13,376 nucleotides of DNA from Calditrichia bacterium (GTDB taxonomy: Bacteria; Calditrichota; Calditrichia; RBG-13-44-9; J042): the NCBI GenBank assembly GCA_030430345.1, contig JAUIFT010000021.1, positions 1-13,376 on the forward strand, written 5' to 3'. Shown here one piece after another: positions 5,810 through 12,787 of this stretch. The notes under the pieces were generated by a model that saw only the letters and a list, made by a program, of their open reading frames with translations, was not told where the DNA came from and did not search any database. The translations under genes and the position numbers were made by a program. Numbering within the stretch: the first letter of the stretch is position 1; each line of letters begins with the position of its first letter.

Positions 5810-6835
5810 TTAAAAATGCATGTTCACTAAAGGGAGAATTCTTAAAAATTTGGGATTATTCCGGACATAATTGATCAATCCGAACTGGATGCCTTTCAAC
5901 TTCCGGGCATAATTGAGAATGCCGATTGATACCCCTTTTTGCAGACCGCGCATCCGGTTGAATGCACTAAAAGCGAGTCCTTCATATTGCCCGCCCGGCT
6001 CGATGCTGACGGTTCCTAATGCCAGGGAAGCGCCGTGAATATCGACACCACCGACCCCAAACCCGGCAATGCTGATGCCTTCGATCATCGAGCTGCCAAT
6101 GCCGACACCGGCAAGATTTATTCCGGTGATTTTCTCACCCGATCCAATACCAATACCGGCAAGATTTATTCCGGTTAACATGCCGCCGGTGCCAACGGCC
6201 AGGCCAGCGATATTGATGCCGGTGATATTCCGCCCGGCACCAAGGGCCAGACCACTTAAAGTGATACCACTAATATTTTCCCCGGTGCCAACGCCGAGTA
6301 ATCCAAAGGTGAAACCGTTAATATTTTCTCCGGCGCCAGCTGCCAGACCGCCGATGTTTATGCCCTTGAGGTCTCTGCCGGCACCGACGGCCAGCAGCCC
6401 CAAATTGAATCCATTGACATTTTCGCCGGCACCGACGGCCAATCCACCAATGTTAATACCGCTGACATCCCGTCCGGCACCAACTGCTAGAAGACCGAGG
6501 GAGATGCCACGAAGATTTTCCCGGGCAGCAACGCCCAGCGCGCCGATCGATACCCCGCTAATATTCCCCGCGTCGGGAAAAACGCCCAGGGATAGGCCAC
6601 TGACGTCCGCATATTCGTTGCGATTGGAATGCCAGAAAGTGATGTTTACGCCACGGATACGCTCAACATCGCGGTCGCGGAAGTTGATGCGCAATCCGGT
6701 AAAATTTTTCGAATTACCAATACTGATGCCATTGTTCTCCGTGGGAATATCCAGACTGGCGGCATTCTCTTCCCCGGCAGATAAGCTCCCGAAACAAAAA
6801 CAGGCAAAAAGAATCAATAGTAAATTTTTCATCAT
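5810..6835 (-). CDS. Exported glycine-rich surface-repeat protein, LA_2272-like
   Basis: This is a 341-residue protein with a signal peptide (M-M-K-N then a hydrophobic core, likely cut after S-L-S-A at residue 20). Residues 80-328 are short repeats beginning with Gly and a beta-prone triplet, such as G-I-N-I-G-G-L-A-V-G-A-G-E-N-V-N. Nine consecutive units from Gly94 to residue 237 are exactly 16 residues long; units before and after are 14-18. The C-terminal G-V-S-I-G-I-L-N-Y-A-R-K-L-K-G-I-Q-F-G-L-I-N-Y and the final L-P-L-V-N-M-H-F match the style of LA_2272-family surface repeat proteins of Leptospira and the FCB group. A beta-solenoid or beta-barrel-associated surface role is likely but inferred. 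SD GAGAGGG lies 4 bases before ATG 6835 and 7 before ATG 6832; either may be used. It follows the permease gene after 78 bases that hold an inverted repeat. Confidence 0.75.
   Translation of the reverse strand: MMKNLLLILFACFCFGSLSAGEENAASLDIPTENNGISIGNSKNFTGLRINFRDRDVERIRGVNITFWHSNRNEYADVSGLSLGVFPDAGNISGVSIGALGVAARENLRGISLGLLAVGAGRDVSGINIGGLAVGAGENVNGFNLGLLAVGAGRDLKGINIGGLAAGAGENINGFTFGLLGVGTGENISGITLSGLALGAGRNITGINIAGLAVGTGGMLTGINLAGIGIGSGEKITGINLAGVGIGSSMIEGISIAGFGVGGVDIHGASLALGTVSIEPGGQYEGLAFSAFNRMRGLQKGVSIGILNYARKLKGIQFGLINYVRNNPKFLRILPLVNMHF
6125..6556 (-). repeat. Nine in-phase 48-base coding repeats
   Basis: This stretch encodes residues 94-237 of the surface protein, nine 16-residue units without a single length change. 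Several units alternate in pairs: L-L-A-V-G-A-G-R-D units are followed by G-L-A-V-G-A-G-E-N units at residues 110-173, implying a 32-residue (96-base) higher-order duplication. The DNA copies have diverged at synonymous positions, so the array is not freshly expanded. Confidence 0.85.
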
Positions 6836-6873
6836 AAAACCCTCTCAAATAATTTTTATGGCCGCTGTAAAAT

Positions 6874-6910
6874 TTTTGGCAAAGATGACTTCCTGCCACC
6901 TTTGCCAAAA
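6874..6910. repeat. Perfect 11-base inverted repeat after the permease gene
   Basis: TTTTGGCAAAG (6874-6884) is the exact reverse complement of CTTTGCCAAAA (6900-6910), with a 15-base loop. It begins 3 bases after the permease stop on the - strand. The sequence after the stem (ATTTTAC) is not a proper U-tract. It may end transcription or protect the 3' end between the permease and the surface-repeat gene. Confidence 0.65.
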
Positions 6911-6913
6911 TGT

Positions 6914-9319
6914 TTATTCGTAGCGAATCGCATTTACCGGATTTGCCAGCGCTGCTTTTAGAGCTTGAAAGATGACGCTGCCTCCGGCGATGAGAAAAGC
7001 GAGGGCGGCGCTGAAGAGAAAAGCGCCCATGCCCAGTTCGTAATGATAGGGAAAACCGTTAAGCCATTCCTGCATATAGAAATAGGCGATGGGCCAGGCC
7101 AGTAAATTGGCGAACAATACCAAACGGGTAAATTCGCCGGACAGCAGGGTGACAATACCGGGAATGGAAGCGCCAAGTGTTTTCCGGATACCGATCTCTT
7201 TGCGCCGTTGCTCGGCAGTGTAAGATGCCAGGCCAAAAATGCCCAGGCAGGCGATAAAGATGGCCAGTCCGGAAAAGTAGATGAAAATCTCCATAAACCT
7301 CGCTTCAGAATTATAAAGCTGGTGAATATCTTCATCCAGGAATGTGCTGCTGAACGGCTCATCTGCCACAATCCCGTCCCATTTCTCTTTCAAAAAATCA
7401 ATCGTGGCTGGCATATCGCGGGCGCTGATTTTGATGGACATCCAGTTGATCCAGTTCCGGGACATAAAAAAGACCGCCGGCTGAATTTCCGTATGCAGCG
7501 ACTCAAAGTGGATATTACTGGCGACCCCAACCACGGCGCCCTTTTTCGGAATCCATTGGAAACTGTCATTGACGGTACTGGTTTCGAACCATTTGCCAAT
7601 CGGTTGCTGCCATCCGATTTCCTGAACAGCGGCCTCGTTGAGAATAATCCCTTCTTCGAAGTCCGATCCATATTCCTCGGAAAAGCTCCGTCCCTCAATA
7701 ATCTCGATGCCTAATGTTTCGAAGAAATCATAATCGACGGTCACCACTTTGATCGATGTTGCTTTCTCCGGATCAACCCCTTCCGCTTTGTAGCCAAGGT
7801 TGCTGCTCAGGCGGCGTGTCGGTCGTTTGTTGGAAGCAGTGACACTAATAATGTCGCTATGCTTCAGCACTTCCGTTTTATATGTATCATATAGTTCCTG
7901 CCCGGGATGGGGAATGATCACGACTTGCTCCGGTTCTATTCCCAGCTTTTTGTTACGCAAAAAATCCAGCTGATTAAATGTAACTGTGGTGCAGATAATT
8001 AACACGATGGAAATACCGAATTGCAGAATGACTAACCCTTTTCGCAGCCAGGATGCAGAAGAACGGATACTTTTAATCCCTTTCAGGACAGCAAGGGGGT
8101 TAAAGGCGGACAGGAAAAAGGCCGGATAGCTGCCGGCAAAGATACCGACCAGCAGGGAGAGACCGAAAAAGCCAGCCAGTAAAGGCCAGTTATTGGCGAA
8201 GTCAATTGCCATCTCTTTGCCGGCAAATTCGTTGAAAACCGGCAAGAATAGCAGCACGATAAGAAATGCCAATCCTACTGCAAAAAGGGTAATTAGTATC
8301 GCTTCCCCCAGGAATTGTGTAATCAACTGCTGCCGGTAGGCGCCGAGTACTTTCCGCATCCCGACTTCCCGGGCGCGATTCGCGGAGCGGGCTGTTGCCA
8401 GATTCATGTAATTGATTGAAGCGATTAACAAAAGAAATGCCGCGATCGCACTGAATATGTAAACATAAAGAATATCACCATTCGGCTCAATTTCGCCGCG
8501 CAGGTGAGATTTTAAATGAATATCTGTTAAAGGCTGCAAATGAAGTTCGGCATATCGGTTGAAGTTTTCATCGACATGCCTGGTGCCGAAATCTGGGAGT
8601 TGACTTTCGAGTCTGCTGGCAGGATAGTTTTCCGGTAAAAGCAAATAGGTGTAGCTGGTGCCTTCTCCCCAGTTTTGGAGAACGATGTCGAGAAAAATTT
8701 GTGGTCCGGCATTCATGGACATTATCATATCGAAATGGAAGTGGGAATGGACCGGCATCTCTGCCATAATTCCGGTAACCCGCCAGTCGTTGTATTCTCC
8801 GTAATGCTCAATGCGCAAGGTTTTACCAATCGGATCCTCCTCACCAAAGTATTTTTGGGCAACTGCTTCGGTCAGAACGATCGAAAATGGCGCTTGCAGC
8901 ACAGTGGCAGGATCTCCAGTGATTAATGGCGCGGTGAAAAACTGAAAGAAATTTTCATCTGCAAAACAAAGTCCGGTTTCCTGAAAGCGAAGGTCGCCAT
9001 TTTCCACCATTGCGTACCAGGGACGCAGGCGAACGGCTGCCTCGATTTCATTGAATGCGGATGTCAGTGTGGGAGCGAGGCGATAGGACATGATTGGCGA
9101 AGAAGAGATACTGCCATTCGGCCGCTTCCAATCTATTGCCATCCGGTAAATTCGGTCTCCGTCTAAATGATGCTTATCGTATTTTAATTCGTCCTGCACA
9201 AACAGGACAATAAGAAAACAGCAGGCAATACCGATTGCTAAACCCAGGACGTTAATCAGGGAATACGCTTTATATTTGCGGATATTACGCAGGGCGATTT
9301 TAAGGTAGCTTTGCAACAT
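6914..9319 (-). CDS. ABC transporter permease, MacB/FtsX type, two FtsX domains
   Basis: This 801-residue inner-membrane protein begins M-L-Q-S-Y-L-K-I-A-L-R-N-I-R-K-Y-K, the usual cytoplasmic start of this family. TM1 is at about 20-42, followed by a large MacB-type periplasmic domain (about 45-280). The first FtsX module (about 284-420) carries A-R-E-V-G-M-R-K-V-L-G-A. A further TM segment (about 430-455) leads into a second periplasmic domain (about 460-675). The second FtsX module (about 680-801) carries R-R-K-E-I-G-I-R-K-T-L-G-A, the coupling motif facing the ATPase. The 8-helix, roughly 800-residue form is typical of FCB-group genomes, where it works with a separate LolD/MacB-like ATPase. 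None is encoded in this window. Such complexes act as mechanotransmitters moving lipoproteins, peptides or drugs; the substrate is unknown. GGAGAG lies about 9 bases before ATG 9319. Its neighbours are unrelated. Confidence 0.9.
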   Translation of the reverse strand: MLQSYLKIALRNIRKYKAYSLINVLGLAIGIACCFLIVLFVQDELKYDKHHLDGDRIYRMAIDWKRPNGSISSSPIMSYRLAPTLTSAFNEIEAAVRLRPWYAMVENGDLRFQETGLCFADENFFQFFTAPLITGDPATVLQAPFSIVLTEAVAQKYFGEEDPIGKTLRIEHYGEYNDWRVTGIMAEMPVHSHFHFDMIMSMNAGPQIFLDIVLQNWGEGTSYTYLLLPENYPASRLESQLPDFGTRHVDENFNRYAELHLQPLTDIHLKSHLRGEIEPNGDILYVYIFSAIAAFLLLIASINYMNLATARSANRAREVGMRKVLGAYRQQLITQFLGEAILITLFAVGLAFLIVLLFLPVFNEFAGKEMAIDFANNWPLLAGFFGLSLLVGIFAGSYPAFFLSAFNPLAVLKGIKSIRSSASWLRKGLVILQFGISIVLIICTTVTFNQLDFLRNKKLGIEPEQVVIIPHPGQELYDTYKTEVLKHSDIISVTASNKRPTRRLSSNLGYKAEGVDPEKATSIKVVTVDYDFFETLGIEIIEGRSFSEEYGSDFEEGIILNEAAVQEIGWQQPIGKWFETSTVNDSFQWIPKKGAVVGVASNIHFESLHTEIQPAVFFMSRNWINWMSIKISARDMPATIDFLKEKWDGIVADEPFSSTFLDEDIHQLYNSEARFMEIFIYFSGLAIFIACLGIFGLASYTAEQRRKEIGIRKTLGASIPGIVTLLSGEFTRLVLFANLLAWPIAYFYMQEWLNGFPYHYELGMGAFLFSAALAFLIAGGSVIFQALKAALANPVNAIRYE

Positions 9320-9342
9320 GGGCAGGGCTCTCCGTTTTGGAA

Positions 9343-9453
9343 GTTCAAAGTTCGGAGTTCAGAGTCCAAAGTTGAAGCTTCGTCCCCAAACTCTATTTGG
9401 GGGTTAGTCCGGTTAACTTTGACCTGTGAACTCTGAATTGGACACTTGAAAAG
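9343..9453. repeat. Heptamer-periodic imperfect palindrome with nested hairpin
   Basis: The left side is five back-to-back 7-base words: GTTCAAA, GTTCGGA, GTTCAGA, GTCCAAA, GTTGAAG (9343-9377). The right side, 9415-9449, reads in the opposite sense as AACTTTG, ACCTGTG, AACTCTG, AATTGGA, CACTTGA. The two sides are roughly complementary. Between them is a perfect hairpin, CCCCAAA (9384-9390) with TTTGGGG (9396-9402), loop CTCTA. The element fills most of the 187 bases between the fdhD stop and the permease start. There is no U-tract. It resembles short-word intergenic repeats rather than a coding or mobile element. Confidence 0.7.
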
Positions 9454-9506
9454 CTAAAAGGTTTGCATACGGGGATAGGAAAAGATATGTTTCTCCTGGA
9501 TTGATA

Positions 9507-10352
9507 CTAACGGAGGCGTTGCTCCCCGGCATAGATGTTATAGCGGTCTTCCCGTAAAAACCCGACAAGCGTGAGGCCATATTCACGGGCGAGCGCTACG
9601 GCGAGATTGCTCGGTGCGCCGATTGAGGCAATCATCGGTATACCGGCAAGAATCGCTTTTTGTACCAATTCAAAACTGGCCCGGCCGCTCAAGAGCAAAA
9701 CGGTGTTGGATAAAGGCATAAAGCCATTCAGAATTTGATCGCCGATCAATTTGTCGAGCGCATTATGACGCCCAATATCTTCGAAGGATTTTAGCAGGTT
9801 ACCGCTGGTATCAAATAAACCGACGGCATGTAATCCCCCGGTGCGGGAGAAGGTCGATTGAGCGCGGGAGAGTTTTTCCGGTAAAGCGGCGAGATAGTCT
9901 TGGGAAACGCTAAAATCACCCAGCGGATTTATCGCGCAGGCCTGGCGGACCAGTTCCAGTGAGGCTTTTCCGCAAATACCGCAGCTGGAATTGATGTAGA
10001 TATTGCGGCTAAGAATGGCGGGGTCGAACACGGAATTTTCACTGAGCAGTATATTGACAATGTTGAATTGTTGCAGCTCGTCCCGGGGGACGCAATAGGC
10101 AATTTCCCGGATATCATCGCGACCGCGGATAACACTTTCGCTGAAGAGAAATCCTGCTGTCAGCTCAAAATCATTTCCGGGGGTACGCATCGTAACTGCC
10201 AGGGAATGATAGCTGCCGTTGAAATCTTTTGCGGATGCCGCGCGGATTTCCAGCGGTTCCTCAACCGCCAGTTGGTCAGATCTCTGCTTGCTTTGTGTCC
10301 CGGCGACACTGGTAATGGTAAACCGGGAGGTTGTGCCGTGGCGATTGCTCAT
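9507..10352 (-). CDS. fdhD: Formate dehydrogenase accessory sulfurtransferase FdhD
   Basis: This 281-residue protein is the usual length for FdhD, which passes sulfur from a cysteine desulfurase (IscS) to the molybdenum cofactor bound in formate dehydrogenase, in the cytosol. Diagnostic blocks are E-E-P-L-E-I (31-36), T-P-G-N-D-F-E-L-T-A-G-F-L-F (57-70), the redox/sulfur-carrying S-S-C-G-I-C-G-K with Cys124 and Cys127, G-G-L-H-A-V-G-L-F, E-D-I-G-R-H-N-A-L-D-K, S-G-R-A-S-F-E-L-V-Q-K and G-A-P-S-N-L-A-V-A-L-A. All key residues are present, so it is likely functional. The start ATG 10352 has only a loosely spaced AAGGA about 12 bases upstream. No formate dehydrogenase or Moco gene is in the window. 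It lies 125 bases downstream of mrp in the same direction, but a long hairpin separates them. Confidence 0.96.
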   Translation of the reverse strand: MSNRHGTTSRFTITSVAGTQSKQRSDQLAVEEPLEIRAASAKDFNGSYHSLAVTMRTPGNDFELTAGFLFSESVIRGRDDIREIAYCVPRDELQQFNIVNILLSENSVFDPAILSRNIYINSSCGICGKASLELVRQACAINPLGDFSVSQDYLAALPEKLSRAQSTFSRTGGLHAVGLFDTSGNLLKSFEDIGRHNALDKLIGDQILNGFMPLSNTVLLLSGRASFELVQKAILAGIPMIASIGAPSNLAVALAREYGLTLVGFLREDRYNIYAGEQRLR

Positions 10353-10398
10353 CCGGAATATTTATCCTTAACGATTGTGATATCTAAATGTTGAAGAC

Positions 10399-10463
10399 GC
10401 AAATGGGCAAATTTACAAATATGCAAATGTATCAATGCCTTATTTGTAAATTTGCCCATTTGC
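10399..10463. repeat. Perfect 23-base inverted repeat, AAATGGGCAAAT family copy 1
   Basis: Bases 10399-10421 (starting GCAAATGGGCAAAT) are the exact reverse complement of 10441-10463, with a 19-base loop. The right arm runs into tandem octamers TTTGCCCA, TTTGCCCA and a shortened TTTGCCA (to about 10472). The element starts 14 bases after the mrp stop on the - strand and has no U-tract. The word AAATGGGCAAAT (10401-10412) recurs at 11699-11710, after plsX. This is the longest perfect stem in the window. Confidence 0.85.
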
Positions 10464-10477
10464 CCATTTGCCACTTA

Positions 10478-11557
10478 TTACCGACCGACTCTTTCCAGCA
10501 GTCCCTGGGCGAGCAGCTCCCGGGCAATTTCCCGAAAAGCTTTCGTGGCCGCGCTGTTCGGATTTTTCGCGACAATCGGTATACCGGCATCTCCCCCTTC
10601 AGCTATTTCCGGATCGATGGGAATTTCGCCAAGAAACGGTACGCCGAGTTCAAAAGCTGCTTTCGGTCCACCGCCTTTACCGAAAATGTAAACCGGTTCG
10701 CCAGTTGCTGCGTTGGGAAAGAAACTCATGTTTTCGACGATGCCAAAGGTGGGGGTATTCAACTTCTTGAACATCTGATAACCGCGGCGGGCGTCTACCA
10801 GAGACACTTCTTGCGGGGTGGTGACGACGACGGCGCCGGTAATCGGGGTTTTCTGCACCAGGCTCAACTGTACATCACCAGTGCCGGGAGGCAAATCGAT
10901 TACCAGTACATCCAGCTCGCCCCAGGCAACATCTTTCAGGAACTGATCAACCGCCTTGATAACCATCGGTCCCCGCCAAACGACTGGCGTATCTTTGTCG
11001 AGAATAAATCCCATGGACATCATTTTAATATCATATTTTTCCAGGGGAAGCAGCTTTTGATCCTGGTTGACCATCGGCTTATCATGAATTCCCATCATAA
11101 TGTCAACACTGGGGCCGTAGATATCGCTATCCATCAGGCCAACTTTCAGGCCTTCCTGGGAAAGCGCAATCGCCAGATTGGTGCTCACTGTGGATTTCCC
11201 AACGCCGCCTTTGCCGGAAGCAACTGCGAGAACACTTTTAATGCCGGGAATCGGTGCTCTGACTGCCCAGGGATCGTTCGGCTTGGCACCCTGGCCGGGC
11301 ATGGCCATGGTGGGAATGCCTTCCATTACCATTACGCGCCGATCAGGAAGTTCCGCTTTCATTAAGTCCTGTATTTTCTGTTTGACGGTTGCCTTGGTCT
11401 CCGCATTTTTTGTATTAAACTTCAGATCGATAGTGATACGGCTATCCTGAATATTGATATTGCTGATTATCCCGAAGGTAACAATGTCATGATTAAAGCC
11501 GGGGTAAGAGATTCTGCTAAGGAGTGATCGGATATAGTCTTCGGTTATCTGAGGCAT
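10478..11557 (-). CDS. mrp: Mrp/ApbC-family P-loop ATPase, iron-sulfur carrier type, without cysteines
   Basis: This 359-residue protein has an N-terminal MIP18/DUF59 domain (about 5-80), a linker, then a deviant Walker A ATPase (about 105-350): S-G-K-G-G-V-G-K-S-T at 114-123, D-S-D-I-Y-G-P-S at 143-150, and D-L-P-P-G-T-G-D as the Walker B/switch region. The family, including bacterial Mrp/ApbC and eukaryotic Nbp35, dimerises and carries or helps load Fe-S clusters in the cytosol. In many members a C-x-x-C motif follows E-N-M-S and bridges the cluster. Here that segment reads E-N-M-S-F-F-P-N-A-A-T-G-E-P-V-Y-I-F-G, and the whole protein contains no cysteine. AAGGA about 7 bases before ATG 11557 supports the start. 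Its neighbours are plsX upstream and fdhD downstream, each separated by a hairpin. The family is certain; cluster carriage is doubtful. Confidence 0.95.
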   Translation of the reverse strand: MPQITEDYIRSLLSRISYPGFNHDIVTFGIISNINIQDSRITIDLKFNTKNAETKATVKQKIQDLMKAELPDRRVMVMEGIPTMAMPGQGAKPNDPWAVRAPIPGIKSVLAVASGKGGVGKSTVSTNLAIALSQEGLKVGLMDSDIYGPSVDIMMGIHDKPMVNQDQKLLPLEKYDIKMMSMGFILDKDTPVVWRGPMVIKAVDQFLKDVAWGELDVLVIDLPPGTGDVQLSLVQKTPITGAVVVTTPQEVSLVDARRGYQMFKKLNTPTFGIVENMSFFPNAATGEPVYIFGKGGGPKAAFELGVPFLGEIPIDPEIAEGGDAGIPIVAKNPNSAATKAFREIARELLAQGLLERVGR

Positions 11558-11594
11558 GGCTTTTCCTTCTGCTTATATATCAAACGTTAATTGT

Positions 11595-11609
11595 CCGATG
11601 ATGCATCGG
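11595..11609. promoter_or_regulatory. Small palindrome upstream of mrp
   Basis: CCGATG-ATG-CATCGG is a 6-base inverted repeat with a 3-base spacer, 38 bases before the mrp start on the - strand. It could be an operator or a 5'-UTR hairpin. No matching promoter was found with confidence and no second copy was seen. Confidence 0.3.
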
Positions 11610-11693
11610 CCCGGCAGGATACAAATTTCTGCCAGGTCAATAAAATACGATGGGAAAACTGCGGTTTCAAGCGGCAAGAAAAAAGAGGGTAGG

Positions 11694-11736
11694 GGAAAAA
11701 ATGGGCAAATGATCAAAAAATGCGCATTGCCCATTT
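11694..11736 (-). terminator. Intrinsic terminator of plsX, AAATGGGCAAAT family copy 2
   Basis: AAATGGGCAA (11699-11708) is the exact reverse complement of TTGCCCATTT (11727-11736). On the - strand the stem is followed by a six-T run reaching about 11696, so it has the form of a Rho-independent terminator, 7 bases after the plsX stop. The word AAATGGGCAAAT is identical to that in the 23-base stem after mrp. Confidence 0.75.
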
Positions 11737-11743
11737 ATGCACT

Positions 11744-12787
11744 TTACTGATCAAACATGCGCATATAAAATTCTTTCATAGATTTTTCCATACTTTTCAC
11801 CAGATCACTCTGTGCGGAAAGTTCTGCGAGTAGAATAGCGTTCATAATCGCTTTCGCCTCGGAGCGGCCATGGGCCTTAATAATCAGCTTTTTGAATCCG
11901 AGGATCGGCGCACCTCCGTATTCGGAATAGTCCAGGCGTCTCTTTAGTTTCTTCAGCACCGGGGAAAGCATTAAGAGTCCTGCTTTGGACAAAAGGTTTT
12001 TTTTCCAGATGCGTTTCCCGGTTTGCACGGACAGTTCCGCCATGCCCTCAATACTTTTCAGGGCGATATTGCCGATGTATCCTTCGGTAACAATGACGTC
12101 GGCAACGCCGCGCATGATGTCTTTTCCTTCGATATTGCCGATAAAATTGATCGTGGGCATCTCGCGTAAGGTTTTATTGGTTTCTTTTAGCACCGCATGT
12201 CCTTTGGTCTCTTCAGTACCGATATTGAGGAGGCCGACGCGTGGGTTGGGAATCGCCATCACTTCCTGCAGGTAGTGGATGCCCATAATCGCAAAACTGA
12301 CCAACTGCGGTACCGTGCAATGCAAAGTTGCCCCAATATCGAGAATGATCGAAATGCCCGGGTCTTCCCGTTTTTGTTTCATCGCCGGAAAGACCGTGGC
12401 AATAACACCGCGCTCAATGCTGGCCATGCGGGGAATTTCCCGGGAGCAGGCCATAACTGTTGCCCCGGTGCTGCCAGCGCTTACCAGGGCATCGCCTTTG
12501 CCATCGCGTATCAGCTTCGCGGCGACAACAATAGAGGAATTGGGCTTCTCTTCAATCGCTGCTTTCGGATCTTCTTCCATGCCGATCACATCTGTCGAGG
12601 GCACCACATGCCAGCGATCTTCAGAGAGTTTTTCCTGCAATAACATATTCATAATACTATTTTCTTCGCCAACAAAAATACACTGAATGGTTTTGCTTTC
12701 CTTGCAAGCCATCACCGCGCCTTTAATTATTTCTTGCGGTGCGTGATCTCCGCCCATTGCATCGATAACAATTCGATTATATTTCAT
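11744..12787 (-). CDS. plsX: Phosphate acyltransferase PlsX
   Basis: This 347-residue protein is the usual length for PlsX, the peripheral-membrane enzyme that converts acyl-ACP and phosphate into acyl-phosphate for PlsY, starting phospholipid synthesis. Family blocks are the N-terminal V-I-D-A-M-G-G-D-H-A-P (7-17), A-L-V-S-A-G-S-T-G-A (about 100-110), L-D-I-G-A-T, L-L-N-I-G-T-E, G-N-I-E-G-K-D-I and V-T-E-G-Y-I-G-N-I-A-L-K. The C-terminal G-G-A-P-I-L-G-F-K and S-E-A-K-A-I-M-N-A are also typical. The start at 12787 has GGAG about 9 bases upstream and TAAGG immediately before it. The usual partners, rpmF upstream and fabH downstream, are absent: the 590 bases before it hold no gene, and a terminator follows. 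A perfect palindrome 43 bases upstream may be its operator. Confidence 0.97.
   Translation of the reverse strand: MKYNRIVIDAMGGDHAPQEIIKGAVMACKESKTIQCIFVGEENSIMNMLLQEKLSEDRWHVVPSTDVIGMEEDPKAAIEEKPNSSIVVAAKLIRDGKGDALVSAGSTGATVMACSREIPRMASIERGVIATVFPAMKQKREDPGISIILDIGATLHCTVPQLVSFAIMGIHYLQEVMAIPNPRVGLLNIGTEETKGHAVLKETNKTLREMPTINFIGNIEGKDIMRGVADVIVTEGYIGNIALKSIEGMAELSVQTGKRIWKKNLLSKAGLLMLSPVLKKLKRRLDYSEYGGAPILGFKKLIIKAHGRSEAKAIMNAILLAELSAQSDLVKSMEKSMKEFYMRMFDQ

Noticed and set aside
6069..6923. 284-codon Pro-rich frame opposite the surface-repeat gene
   Set aside because: Its periodic P/A/I text is simply the reverse of the Gly-rich repeats, and it lacks a start signal.
10399..10472. Possible CRISPR repeat-spacer unit
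   Set aside because: There is one palindromic pair with short octamers, no regularly spaced 25-40 base repeats and no cas genes.
10388..11365. 325-codon frame opposite mrp
   Set aside because: It begins inside the 23-base hairpin and is antisense to a certain ATPase; no recognisable domain.
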